DNA from: Sepioteuthis lessoniana
Lineage: Eukaryota > Mollusca > Cephalopoda > Myopsida > Loliginidae
NCBI GenBank assembly: GCA_963585895.1
Contig: OY757912.1
Coordinates: 79,426,581 to 79,490,580, forward strand
Direction of reading: 5' to 3'
Length of the DNA: 64,000 bases
Part shown: piece after piece, positions 12,881 through 23,285 of the stretch
Layout of the letters: every line of letters starts with the position of its first letter
Numbering within the stretch: position 1 is the stretch's first letter
The notes under the pieces: model-generated
Databases searched by the model: none
The model's input: the letters and a program-made list of their open reading frames with translations, nothing else
What the model was told of the DNA's origin: nothing
Made by a program: the position numbers and the translations under genes

Positions 12881-13312
12881 CGTTTCCAAGGTGGAAGTTC
12901 TTATATTGAGAACCTTTCTTATTCATAGATTTTTCTGAATAAAAATATTCATTCTGCTAATATAAAAATTAACGACCATTAGCAGCAAAAAAAAAAAAGT
13001 GAATACTTCCGAGGTTGTTTCTTTTTTTTAAGATTGTCAAGCCCAACGCCCTCTCTTCGCCTCGTCTCCCGTCACCTTGTGCCACACTATAGACTAAGCT
13101 GAGTAAATATGTACTACGATGAAAATGGCGATGAGGCGGAGGCTGTCATTAAGGTGATAGATACTAGTGCAATGAAATAAAGTTTGTGGGGGTTTTTTTT
13201 AATACAAGTAAAAGAAATATTGCTATTCGACTTTTACTGTACGAAGCAACTAAAAAAGTTTAAAGAAATAGTGAAAATATGCCACCCTTGAAGAATGCGT
13301 TCAACAAAAGTA
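12881..13312. other. Unique DNA, no gene seen
   Basis: Poly-A (12987-12998) and poly-T runs are present. I see no repeat family or exon. Confidence 0.4.
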
Positions 13313-13355
13313 ACAAGTCTGTCTGTCTGTCAGTCTCTCTCTCTATCTATCTATT

Positions 13356-13404
<49 letters not shown>
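13313..13404. repeat. (CTGT)n/(CT)n microsatellite
   Basis: A short 'gtctgtctgtc' run passes into CTAT repeats and then a clean (CT)n run to 13404. Confidence 0.95.
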
Positions 13405-13406
<2 letters not shown>

Positions 13407-16400
13407 GCCCCAAGAAATATCTTATGTTTTCAACAAACTACATTATCTCTTTGGCATGACTGCTACACAATAGATACTGCAGCATTTGAATGAAACTATT
13501 GATTCTTAATATCAAGCATCAATTTAAAAAAAAATACTTGCTTAGCAAACTACAATGCGACTGTAAACAATCATTCAATTTAAATCAACAATGTTCAAGA
13601 AAGCTTAAATAACAGGCGAATAGCTTTGTAATGAATGTATTGATTATATATTACAAAGTATTTGAAAAATGAATATGGAATTAATTTCGAAAGCCAAGCG
13701 TTTGCACTAAATCTTTCTAATTATGTAAGAATTTCAACTTTACAAAATTATTGCTTATGCATAGATCGATACCAATTTTTTGCCTAAAGATTCAGTTTTC
13801 TAAATTCGACCTATACACGAGTATACACGGAATTTATAAAGACTGTAATTGCTCTAAATTTACTATGAATACAGTCGTTTTAAAAGATAACTACACATTC
13901 ACATCGTAGACTTAAACTATCAGCTGTTATGCCTGACGACTTCAAACCCGTATTATTATTAAATAAATAAAAATTAACGAAAATGGACGTGGTTATTCAC
14001 ATATTGAGACGTTCGCGTTTAACGAATATGTAACCAGAATTGTTCCTATACTTACTTATCGAAAAGCCACTCAGCGAATCGATACCAAATTACATTTTTG
14101 TCTCAATTTCGATGATAGCTTTCTAATTCCAATTGAATAACGCCACTCCAATGACAATGAATGCGCCGCCATAGTTGCAAACATTATACATTCCAGATAC
14201 CGACTTAGACTTTACAATCAATTAGATATCATTAATAGCAACAAAAAAAAGGTTAATAAGACAGATCCCATCATTTTCAACAGTTGCGTTTTAATAACTT
14301 TAAAACAGATACGTCAGTTATTAACGAATAAGTTGCTTTCAATCACTGATCAAATTCAATTTTACAAGTCTATAAAATCTTTCTTACTACACTGTAATGA
14401 CTCGAAAAGATATCTTTATAACTAACATCTCCATCTTTGGTTGTATGTTGTTGTTTTTTATTTTTTAATTGACACTTTCGTCACAATTGTTTTTAATATT
14501 ACTAATAATATGTAACGTTTCATATAAAGCATGTCAATAGAATCGAATTCCTGCTCGTTTTTTTTTTTTTTGTTTGTTTTTTTTATAAAATAACCTGCTT
14601 CTTTCATTAAACGCAAATATCTTAGCATGTTCTGTTTTTAGTTCTTCATTCCAGTCAAAGTAATCGTACGAGAAAGGTGTCACACAGAGACAAGAGAGAA
14701 AATTATTAGCTGATTTTTTTCAAGTAATATTTTTAGTTTCGGATAATTTTAAAGTTTTTCATTTTTTTAAACGTTTTACTTTTAAAGAGTTAGAAAAAAA
14801 TAAAGCGTTTTGTATTTGTTTTTATAAATCGAGGAAAAATTCATAATTTTTCTTGCTTTGTGTGCATTTCTATCTATCGGCTGCTAATCGACTGAAACAA
14901 CTTTTTTCTTCGCTGTGAAAAAGTATGGCTTGTGTATCTGCTTTTTTTTTTAAGCATATTTTTCCTTTGCATTCATTTTACCTTTTTTATGCTTTGTTTA
15001 ACATAAGCCTCTTTCTGCATCGGGGAGACTGTCTTGATATTTTGTTAAAATAATAATGGTGATGACGCTCTGCTTCTTTTTTTTTTTATATGAGACAATC
15101 GCTTTTTTGTCTTGATATCGTTGCTTTTTCTTTAATGACATCACCACTTTGAGATGATGTCTGCTTAATTCATCAACAAAAATTTTATAAAGCCATAGTT
15201 CCGGTTTTGTTTGTATTTTACGATACTTGAACGAAAACCATGTTATAATTCTTATTTTAATTCTATGATTCATATTATAATGAGTTTGATTGTAATTGCT
15301 GTTGATGTGTTTTTTTGTTTAATATTTTCAAATATTAATTTCTTGCTTATTTTATTTATTAAACATTATTTGTACAATTCCTCTTATTAAGTGCCAGAAC
15401 CACAGAGTGTCACGTTATGTCTATCAAATCTCATTTTCTTTAAAAATAAGTTTCTTTGTACATATCTTTTTCTTATATTTTCTCATACACAAAGTAAAAC
15501 CCATAAGTTCATATTTGTATTTATAGAAAAATATGTACATTTCTATGTGATACAGGAACGAGTTTCTCAATTCTCCAGAAGCCGCAATAGTGTTTTTTTA
15601 TCAATTCTAAATACACTCGCTCAGCAATCTCCAGTCAAAGTAAAAAAAAAAAAAGGATTTGAAAATTATTGTATTATTGCTTGTGTATAAGTTAGCAGCT
15701 ATTAATATAAGATTATATAAAGATTGTATTGGATTTTTTTTCTTATTCCTGATCTCAAAGAAAGAAAGAAAGAAATATAAACAAAAAATAGCCATTTTCT
15801 AACTTCCAGACCTATCAACCCCTGGACAATTTCAATTTTTTCTCAACATCATCTACCTTTGCCTCTTGTGTTTTTGACACTGTTCCGAATGCATCACGAT
15901 TGTAACCTTCATGTTTAATACTTTTTGCAGCTCCCTACACCCAAGAAAAATCCTTAGTATTTTCCCAACTCTTTGCCTTGTTTCAAATGCGCCCTGTTAT
16001 TAAAAGGCACAGTCACACCTACGATTTTGTTGGACTTTTCTTTATTTACAGCCATTTTACAAGGTCTTCTCGCCTGAATTAGATCGACAGATCTCAAGGT
16101 TCCGAAGTATTTTTCAATAAGAACCTTTCATTTATTGACATGGTTAAACCCAAGTTTTTTGCAAAGTTTCCAGTATATTACTGTTCATACTCTGTCGTGC
16201 CTATTTTATATTCCTTTTGAACCAGCTTGCTGTATTCACTTCTTACAATGTTTGCCGTCTCTTCTTTTCTTAAGGCAGCATATTCTGGGTTTTATCGATT
16301 TTTACTTTGATATGCTTTGCGTTGGTGCATTTATTTATTTTTGGTTTCTAGTGTCCTCCGCACAAACATATCCGTAATTATTCGTCGTTTCTAAATGCGT

Positions 16401-16740
16401 TTCAAATTCTCGCGGTAGAGTTTTCTTTTCCTATTTACCAACGGATGATCCAAGTTTTCAGTATGATAACGGTTCCTCGTATTTAGAGCTGATGTTAGTG
16501 ATACAGTTTTAAAAATAACAGGATCTCAAAAACCTTATCCTTGAATAATTAAATTGGTTGATCTGGCGGTGGGATTCTCGGATTTTTGGATCTATTCAAA
16601 TATCACTGGATTCGAGCTCAGAAAACAGAGGCAATATTAAATCGAAAGTCCAAATCGGGATGGAAAAGTATTGATGTTCCTGTGTGTTTCACTCTTATGG
16701 AATAACAGTTTTTTTATTCATGTTTGGTGTGCACGCGTGG
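13405..16740. other. Unique AT-rich DNA, no gene seen
   Basis: This is the longest stretch in the first third without recognisable repeats. Frames at 14998-15273, 15391-15690 and 16135-16377 are AT-driven or hydrophobic and do not match a family. Poly-T runs occur near 14560-14585 and 15070-15085. An upstream exon of the plus-strand gene ending at 29961 could lie here, but none can be supported by eye. Confidence 0.4.
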
Positions 16741-16742
16741 AT

Positions 16743-16776
<34 letters not shown>

Positions 16777-16808
16777 CACCGTTGTATGGATGTACATGTA
16801 GAACATAG

Positions 16809-16844
<36 letters not shown>
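16741..16844. repeat. (CA)n and (TA)n microsatellites
   Basis: (CA)n lies at about 16744-16775 and (TA)n at about 16810-16843, separated by 35 bp of ordinary sequence. Confidence 0.95.
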
Positions 16845-16849
<5 letters not shown>

Positions 16850-17565
16850 ATCACGTGAAGATATGCACTTACGTTTTCACGATCATCTGGTAATGCTGCA
16901 TTCTGAAGAATCTGAGTTCTACAAGAAGGACGAAAAAATAGTACTTAGAATGGATGGAATATGAAACGGTACCGGAAGGACATCACAAAAATCTAAAAGG
17001 AGGCCAATGGTACAATAGTCTTAATAAAAAAACAGATTCGAAAAAATCAAATGTGGGCTGTAATTCATTTTCAAAACTTCCTAAATTCAGGGGTTAAATT
17101 TTAGGGTTGAATTTTTTTTTCGATAAAATTGTACACGTGCAACCATTCAAGTTCACCAATTTGAGGGTCTAATAAGTTCAAATCACAAAAAAACATGATG
17201 TTGGAAAAAAAAAATTTTTTTCCGGTGAAATTAAAAGGCTGCACGGGTAGAATAATAACTTTTTTTCTTTTCATCAGAATTATAATGGTAAGAAAGTATA
17301 GTATATATTGACATTTGATTTTGTTAAAATAATTATGTATGTCGACATTTCAATATGTTTCATAGGTCGATTGTACTCATATTCCAAAAGCTTAAAACTA
17401 AATTTGAATTTTTGAATGACAATTTTTTTTAAATTCTATTAATTGTTACACTCGCTGTTTAGAATCTTGATGGTATGACAAATAGTAAAACATATTTCCT
17501 TTTTTGCATTTCCAAGATAATGAACACTTCCCTTTTTATAAATACGACAATATTTAAAAGCAGAA

Positions 17566-17613
<48 letters not shown>

Positions 17614-18140
17614 TTATTGAATAGATAAGGAGATTTTTTTAACAAAATAATTTTTTTTCAGTAAATGTAAACAACTGCATTGTTTGAAATTGGTTCATAG
17701 CAAAAATTATTTTTATCTAGCGAAAATATTTATTTTGAGGCAATTCAAAATGGCTGAAAATCAGAGTGGTCCAAACTTAAACAGAGGTCTATCATGAAAT
17801 CTTTGGTGGCTAAAAAGTGAAAGCCACGTGAAATTTACAGAAGAACGTGTGATGCGTCCGGAAAAGTATGTTTTAGTCAAAAAAGATGTTTACAAATTGA
17901 GTAAACATGGGTTTGCTACTATGTGCCTGAGTCAAAAGGATACATCCCATGGAGGGGAAACTCCCTGACTCACTGGCAAATTAAAGGTTCCTGGTGCAGC
18001 GGTCAGTAAAGGTCATGTTGATAGTCTTCTGGAACAGGAACAGACCTATCACCGTTAATTTCCTTTAAAAAGGTGCAACTCTAAACTGCTTTTTATTGGC
18101 GACCACTAAGACAAAATTCACCTTATTTATTGAATGACCT
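16845..18140. other. Mostly unique DNA with one (AT)n run
   Basis: (AT)n lies at about 17568-17607. Around 17750-18050 a plus frame is partly open ('MRPEKYVLVKKDVYKLSKHG') but is broken by stops. It might be an old pseudogene; the family is unknown. Confidence 0.35.
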
Positions 18141-18141
18141 T

Positions 18142-18143
<2 letters not shown>

Positions 18144-18192
<49 letters not shown>
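18144..18192. repeat. (TA)n microsatellite
   Basis: A clean dinucleotide run lies directly before the inverted SINE-like arm at 18192. Confidence 0.95.
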
Positions 18193-18194
<2 letters not shown>

Positions 18195-18310
18195 GTGTTA
18201 CACATCGTGCTAATGCTCTTCGGAAAGGCAAGAACCCTTCTCTTCTTCCACAAACTATGGATAAAATCTTTAAGTACACCAGGCTCTTTAGCCTTCAAAA
18301 GGTAACTGGT
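18190..18310 (+). mobile_element. Diverged SINE A relative, left arm of an inverted pair
   Basis: The sequence 'gtgttacacatcgtgctaat' followed by 'gctcttcggaaaggcaagaa' matches the SINE A body 'cattgtgctaatacccgtgagaaagg'. Further on, 'accaggctctttagcc' and 'aaaggtaactggtttcg' parallel the family's 'gggttcttcagcc' and 'gcaaccagtc' blocks. The minus-strand open frame across it is therefore not taken as a gene. Confidence 0.55.
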
Positions 18311-18476
18311 TTCGTTGAATGAAAGACTGGAAAAATGTTGTCCGAAATAATCTGTGGCACAATCTCCCATTTGTCTTTTCAATTCATCCAAAAAGTGTGC
18401 ATGGCTCAACACAAGCCTTCATCACTATAAACAAATTACCTGTGTAAGTAGTTGAAAGTAGTCTACCAGTTCACAT

Positions 18477-18477
<1 letters not shown>

Positions 18478-18508
<31 letters not shown>
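18478..18508. repeat. (AT)n microsatellite
   Basis: A short clean run between the two inverted SINE-like arms. Confidence 0.9.
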
Positions 18509-18513
<5 letters not shown>

Positions 18514-18611
18514 GACTGTTGTGTGTGTGCCAAAATCAACCATTATAATTCAAATATAACCAAAATATAATTTTATTAAAATTGTTTTTTCTCCACCATC
18601 TCAACTCGGAA

Positions 18612-18668
18612 ATACGAATGGTTCTTGCCTTTCCGAAGAGCATTAGCGCGATGTGTTACACAATTATA
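18612..18668 (-). mobile_element. Right arm of the inverted SINE-like pair
   Basis: The reverse complement of 18617-18666 matches 18190-18238 with few mismatches ('gctcttcggaaaggcaagaa' is identical in both). Both arms abut short (TA)n runs. Confidence 0.6.
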
Positions 18669-18679
18669 TATATATATAT

Positions 18680-18855
18680 AGACATGGATGCGTAAATCTC
18701 GTGGAAAATAAGATCAAGGTGGAAGGAATTTACGATGATAAAATATGTGCTCAAGGCAAACCGGGACAAGGTCCTACGAGTCTATATTTACAGTAGTACC
18801 GTTTTGCCTGTGATGTTGTACGCAAGCAAAATGTGGGCTATCACGAAAAGAAGAA
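18680..18855 (+). pseudogene. LINE reverse-transcriptase tail, 5' part
   Basis: The plus strand reads 'SSTVLPVMLYASKMWAITKR', a form of the well-known 'vLLYGsEtWaltk' block near the C terminus of non-LTR reverse-transcriptase ORFs. The piece is interrupted at 18855 by the SINE A insertion and resumes at 19161. Confidence 0.8.
18840..18855. repeat. Target-site duplication, left copy (16 bp)
   Basis: 'atcacgaaaagaagaa' here is identical to 19145-19160. The two copies bracket the SINE A insertion exactly. Confidence 0.95.
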
Positions 18856-19144
18856 GGTGTCCGCAGTGTAATGATTATCGTCGTAGGAAATGGACACGGC
18901 GACACGAGTTCAAATCCTGGCCGAGACTAATTGCATTTCTCATAGCACTAATACCCTTGGGAAAGGTATGAATCCAATAATTTTCCCTCCAGCTATGGGT
19001 AAATAGTAGGACAGACTAGGTTCTTCAGCCTTGGTGAGGCAACTAGTCTAGGAGAAAGAAAACTCTGAATTCAAACCTGTTAAACTTCGCTTAAAAATTT
19101 ATCTTGTTTCACATCCTGCCCGAGCGGAGGGGTTGGTAAATATG
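18856..19144 (+). mobile_element. SINE family A, full length with target duplications (reference copy)
   Basis: This 289-bp element defines the family. It begins 'ggtgtccgcagtgtaatgat', a tRNA-like A-box region, then has a B-box-like 'gagttcaaatcctgg' about 60 bp in. Next come the body blocks 'gcactaatacccttggg', 'cagctatgggtaaatag' and 'caactagtctaggag', then 'gaattcaaacctgttaaac', and a tail 'gcggaggggttggtaaatat'. RNA polymerase III promoters of this kind drive tRNA-derived SINEs, and similar tRNA-derived SINEs are established for octopus and squid. Perfect 16-bp duplications on both sides show a single target-primed insertion into an older LINE. Confidence 0.92.
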
Positions 19145-19160
19145 ATCACGAAAAGAAGAA
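19145..19160. repeat. Target-site duplication, right copy (16 bp)
   Basis: Identical to 18840-18855. Confidence 0.95.
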
Positions 19161-19440
19161 CAGCGACTAGTCACGACACAGGGCTATAAAAAGATCTATG
19201 CATGTATCGTTGAGTGAGCGCATCGGAAACGAATTCATTCGAGAGAAGAACGGAGTAAATGACGTGATCGGGGATTAGCTAAAGTTCCGCTGGACCGAAC
19301 ACGTTTAAAGGTTCACTGACAAGAGGTGGACCCGCACAAATATCAAGTGGCGTCCGAGAGACTTCCACAATGATAGACTGAAATGGAATTGTGTTGTGGT
19401 TAGCGATGCGGAAAACATTAGACCACCTTGTCAAAATCAT
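19161..19440 (+). pseudogene. LINE reverse-transcriptase tail, 3' part
   Basis: This continues the LINE fragment after the SINE. Readable pieces in shifting frames include 'SERIGNEFIREKNGV', 'RWTEHV' and 'KWRPRDF', which match the usual C-terminal order of these ORFs. Stops and frameshifts show it is inactive. Confidence 0.75.
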
Positions 19441-19446
19441 AAGGGA

Positions 19447-19449
<3 letters not shown>

Positions 19450-19506
<57 letters not shown>

Positions 19507-19530
19507 TGTGTGTGTGTGTGTGTGTGTTTA
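19450..19530. repeat. (AC)n-(AT)n-(TG)n microsatellite
   Basis: CA repeats pass into AT repeats and then TG repeats, a compound and partly self-complementary run. Confidence 0.95.
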
Positions 19531-19574
19531 CGGGCGCAAATTTGAGAAAAGGGAAGACTGAGAAGATAAAGTTG

Positions 19575-20006
19575 GTTGGTTGGTTAGTTGGTTATTTTGT
19601 TTGACCGCGTATCAACCCTTTTCGGGTCATTTAACGCCGAATTAAATTTCAAACAATCCAGTTAAGTATAAGTATTGTTTTTGTTTACTAACAGTTAAAT
19701 ATCAAAACTGTTCAGTTAAATATCACAAAGATGTTCTAATACAAGCAATTCAGTTTAGCATAAGTACACAGTTTAATTCTATTTGACCCATAGATTGGAC
19801 CCTCTTAGGTACAACTACTCCGGACGAGAGCGAACCTGGGAGCGATGGCAATGAAGGGGTACTCCAAATCCCCCAAAGCTCTAGCATTACTGGAACTTCA
19901 CCATCAGATTGTTTAGTGTCATATTTACGACACTCGTTGGGGGGAGCCTTACTTCTCCGCAGAGAACCAATCGGTGTATTCTACGACCACGGCCGACTGG
20001 GGAAAA
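19575..20006 (-). mobile_element. SINE family C copy
   Basis: Read on the minus strand, the head 'ccccagtcggccgtggtcgt' leads to 'gtagaatacaccgattgg', 'gacactaaacaatctgatgg', 'attgccatcgctcccagg' and a tail of repeated 'aactgttcagt' units ending in 'gttgatacgcggtcaaacaa'. The same order is found at 61800-62275 (plus) and in longer copies at 39230-39790, 40625-41230 and 45715-46320. Confidence 0.75.
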
Positions 20007-20754
20007 GAAGATAAAGAGATGAATTCGTCGGAGGTTAGGGTTCTGAAATATCAGAAGTGTTCATGCCTCAAACGGAAGTAGAGAACTTGGCCAGGAAATC
20101 AAGGAGAGATGAAGAAGGAACTAACGCCAAAAGTTACATGCCAAAAATTTTGCCTTCGTCACCCCACGTCTCTCAAACGCAAAACAAATTCTAATTATTT
20201 CATACTGTCATCACAAATTAACATGTTGACGTCTTATCAAATTTTCCTAAAAGGAATACCTACACAGGGTTCCTAGCAGGAGTTAGCAACTTAATCGCAC
20301 TGATCATTGATGGTAAAGTTGATTCCAACCAGGCCAATCTTCTCTGGCTTTTCATTTGGACTGTCTGGTATTCTTACCGGATGATGTATCACTTCGAAGC
20401 CGAATGGTCTTCGCCTTCAGGTGAGCGAAGAATAGTAACGCCCATAACGCTAAACCTTCGGGTCTGGTTCAAGCTATGACCAGCAATGTCACCTGGCTTC
20501 GTGCCGGAAGACTTAGCAAAGGTGAGCATAGTTCACATTGCACCAAGTGAGCCAATGACCAGCATAGTCCAGCAGGGCACGAGTCGAAACTCGTGCCCGA
20601 ACTCCCCTTCCCCTAAATCCCCACTATAAAAAATACCTTGTGTCAAATCCTGTTTGGTGGGAAGCAGATACCTTTTTTTTCTCACTTGGCGAATATCGAT
20701 TGTATCTTACTGCCAGACAAAATGAAACTTGCTGAATATTAACATTATACACAC
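20007..20754. other. No gene seen; possible SINE scraps
   Basis: A region around 20320-20640 has a repeat-like feel ('gtgagccaatgaccagcat', repeated 'ctcgtgcc' words) but cannot be assigned. No coding continuity was found. Confidence 0.35.
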
Positions 20755-20890
20755 GTAGGTACATCAATAAGTCTGTAGCCTAATGAGAAAAAAAAAGGCA
20801 TTTATTTTACCCAACCAATATTCATTTTTCAACATAATCTCCTTCCTTGTCAATGCACTTTACCAGCACTTCTTAACTGATCATATAGAT
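20755..20890 (-). pseudogene. Mariner-type transposase C terminus, remnant
   Basis: On the minus strand 'VKCIDKEGDYVEK' can be read, followed by a stop. This is the usual end of many mariner transposases. It is followed by a terminal-repeat-like stretch with 'gcctaatgagaaaaaaa' (20777-20795). The rest of the transposase is absent. The short length keeps confidence moderate. Confidence 0.55.
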
Positions 20891-21204
20891 CGAACATAAT
20901 ACAATGAAACGTTTAGATTAAAATTCTGCTAATAACTGTGCCATGTTACAGACTTAATAATCCAACCTGATTTATTTATGTCTATATGTTATAGAAGTTA
21001 AATCTATGTTTAAATAGATACATATTTTTTCTAAAATATTCTTAATGTTTACTTAGTTTATTATATGGTAATAATCTTTTAAGCATGAAGTTAATTGTAA
21101 AAATTTTAAACCCAGAAATATTTTCTTCGTCACTATTATTTTTAAGTAGTTTACGTAAACTATAAATGTGCTATTATGGTGATATACACAGTTCACTCTT
21201 TTAA

Positions 21205-21275
21205 GTACATATATAAGTGTATATATAAGTGTATAAGTGTATATATAAGTATATATATAAGTGTATAAATGTATA
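21205..21275. repeat. Short (TATAAGTG)n-like tandem repeat
   Basis: Seven or so imperfect units of 'tatataagtg' lie 17 bp before the splice acceptor of exon 21292-21368. Confidence 0.85.
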
Positions 21276-21291
21276 TGTATATTTTTCACAG

Positions 21292-21368
21292 AAACGAGGT
21301 CGATTCCAAGCTTTTGATGGCGGAGTTAGACCCAAGCCAGTCAGATTACCCAAGCGACTATTTCCCAA
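21292..21368 (+). CDS. Exon of an unrecognised plus-strand gene (third from the end)
   Basis: Flanks are a 'tttttcacag' acceptor and a strong 'gtaagt' donor. The 77-nt exon carries one leading base of a split codon, 25 codons and one trailing base. The open frame reads 'NEVDSKLLMAELDPSQSDYP' then 'SDYFP', and the trailing base joins the two leading bases of exon 26355-26449 to give Arg. The phase match across three exons is the main evidence that this is real. Upstream exons were not found. The product is not recognised. The sequence is acidic and hydrophilic, which fits a linker or cytoplasmic tail. Confidence 0.75.
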
Positions 21369-21682
21369 GTAAGTAATCGGCTTTTATTTCCCACCTTCTA
21401 ATTTTTTTAAAGTGATATAGATATAGATATATGTTTTTTTGTACTTTTGTTATTGTACGCAGAGTACAACAATATCTAAAAAATGAAACTATGTTGATAA
21501 TTATAATCGGTGTTTTCTTTTTAATTCGATATATATTAATAATAAAAAGAGGAATGCAGGTAAAGTTAGCGAAAAGTAAGAAAATTTTGCTTTAGAAAGT
21601 GTTCGAGGCAACTACAGAAGAGCAGTTTTGTGAACCCTAGAAGTCCGTTTCTTGAAGTTTCATTTCGTATGCACGATCATCA

Positions 21683-21685
<3 letters not shown>

Positions 21686-21738
<53 letters not shown>
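21686..21738. repeat. (TA)n microsatellite at a mariner insertion site
   Basis: The run ends in the TA at which the mariner derivative begins. Confidence 0.95.
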
Positions 21739-21742
<4 letters not shown>

Positions 21743-21796
21743 GATCATTAAATAAGTTTCCAGACTTTTTTCGTATGGGCACTTTTATTGATAGTA

Positions 21797-22003
21797 AGTT
21801 AGCGACCATAGTCGAGGGTGACCCGAAGGCTCCCTTTTCGATAGCTACTACACCAAGGTGTAGGGGAGGGCGCTACTCCATTCCCAGGATTGCTCCACTT
21901 TACCCTTGAACCGTACCTTATAATGCTGAGTGTTAAGCAAGGTGGTATCAAGTTCCATTTTTAAAGTCTTTGGTATGACTCGACCTGGGATTGAACCCAG
22001 GTT
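21797..22003 (-). mobile_element. SINE family B fragment inside mariner copy 1
   Basis: On the minus strand it starts at the B-box-like 'gggttcaatcccaggtcg' and runs 'gtcataccaaagac', 'cttgcttaacactcagca', 'ccttacacc' and 'tagtagctat' to 'gtcgctaact'. The head with the A box is missing, and about 80 bp of mariner sequence is missing at its 5' edge. It is therefore not a clean insertion. Confidence 0.8.
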
Positions 22004-22330
22004 TATTGTACCGTTCCAACAAATTCTGGAAGGCCCCATAGAAGTCCTCTTGTGTGAGCGTGTCAATGACCTTCGTCACAGCCTCTTTCATCTCCTCAAT
22101 TGTCTCATAACGACAGCCTCTGAGCTTAGGGAATAAGCAAAAGTCACAGGGAGCAAGGTCTCAACTATAGGGAGGCTGAGGAACTGTCTTGATTCTCATC
22201 GTTGTCAAATAGTCTGTGACAAGGATAGAGTTGTGGACTGGTGCTGGAAATGCCACTGACCCGATTTGAAGAGTGCTGGCCTTTTCTCTAGGAATCTCTT
22301 CCTGAACTCCCTTAAAACCTCAACATAGTA

Positions 22331-22350
22331 ACCCTAATCCTAACCCTTTG
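22331..22350. repeat. Telomere-type hexamers at the mariner deletion junction, copy 1
   Basis: 'accctaatcctaacccttt' sits exactly between the N-terminal and C-terminal transposase pieces. Equivalent junctions are at 26791-26810 and 63335-63349. Confidence 0.9.
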
Positions 22351-22628
22351 GCCAATCAACTCTGGTCTATTGACTTCCTTACTCATCCCACACCCCTCAT
22401 CATCCCTCACAGACTCCCTGCCTTCCTTGAATCTCTGATGCCACTCAAAAACTGATGCTTGATTCATATAAGATGGTCCAAAAGCAGTCTGAAGCATTCC
22501 ATACGTTTCTCTAGCATTTTTTAGTCAGTCATCTCATAAGATGTATAGCAATAACATAATTCTCAAGAATCTACGAGAATTTTAAATGCCTGTACAAAAA
22601 AAGTCTGGAAACTTATTGAAGACACCAC

Positions 22629-22629
<1 letters not shown>

Positions 22630-22695
<66 letters not shown>
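22630..22695. repeat. (AT)n microsatellite
   Basis: A clean run beginning at the right-hand TA of mariner copy 1. Confidence 0.95.
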
Positions 22696-22696
<1 letters not shown>

Positions 22697-23164
22697 CTAT
22701 TTTTTATTGAAGACGTCTAACAGATTAGTTTGATTAAGGTTTTGTTTTCGTTTTTCGGTGGGGAGAGTCTGGCTTTGTTTGTATTTGGTTCGATCTTTTT
22801 GTTTAGGTTTTATTGCGGGAGGGGGAGCTTTTTTTTTTTTTGCTTTTGTTTTTGTTTTGTCTTTTGAGTTTAGGTTTGTTTTTTTTCTTTACTGATTATC
22901 TCCTGCCTTTGCTAAAGACTATGAATGTTTGATTTAATTTTATACAGAAATACTCCAAACATTTTGTTCCCAAAACCATTCAATCATTATTGGCCATTTA
23001 AAACATTATTTGTTGAAAGTGGCCAGGAAGCCAAGCTTTCGCAACGACAGGAGAAGGTTATTTTTAAAAGTAAAACAAATCTTGTTTATGACTTATATAT
23101 ATATATATATCATGTAAGCATTGACATATATACATATTTAAATAATCAAATAATAACTTATACA
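22696..23164. other. T/G-rich intronic DNA, no gene seen
   Basis: Long T- and G-rich words lie at 22735-22900. The plus frame at 22925-23413 runs into the minus-strand LINE tail and is not taken as coding. Confidence 0.4.
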
Positions 23165-23285
23165 TATATTTATCATCATCATCAAGGCGTGTCGACAGCA
23201 CAGATTCCTTTGACTCTATCTCGCCTTCCGTTCCTATCGTCCATCGCTCTTGGTAAGTCGTCTAGTGTCTGCAAATACAATAATA
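23165..23285 (-). pseudogene. LINE 3' end with (GAT)n tail, remnant
   Basis: The minus strand reads a tail resembling 'AMDDRNGWRERVRGICAV' (damaged here) followed by (GAT)n at 23172-23184. This matches the layout of the tails at 37130-37555 and 4075-4262. Confidence 0.6.

Larger units (their letters stand above)
21739..22629 (-). mobile_element. Deleted mariner copy 1, interrupted by a SINE B
   Basis: The element is flanked by TA on both sides. Its ends are inverted relatives sharing 'aataagtttccagact'. Minus-strand transposase pieces are N-terminal 'MLQTAFGPSYMNQASVFEWH' (22438-22497) and C-terminal 'GCRYETIEEMKEAV' (22065-22110). The catalytic middle is missing, and the junction at 22331-22350 is filled with three CCCTAA-type hexamers, one of them TCCTAA. 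A SINE B fragment occupies 21797-22003 and has replaced part of the C-terminal region. Full-length mariner transposases are near 345 residues, so this copy cannot move itself. Confidence 0.9.

Noticed and set aside
18065-18412. 115-codon minus frame that looks protein-like
   Set aside because: It overlaps a diverged SINE A relative and a (TA)n run; the SINE body explains the sequence.
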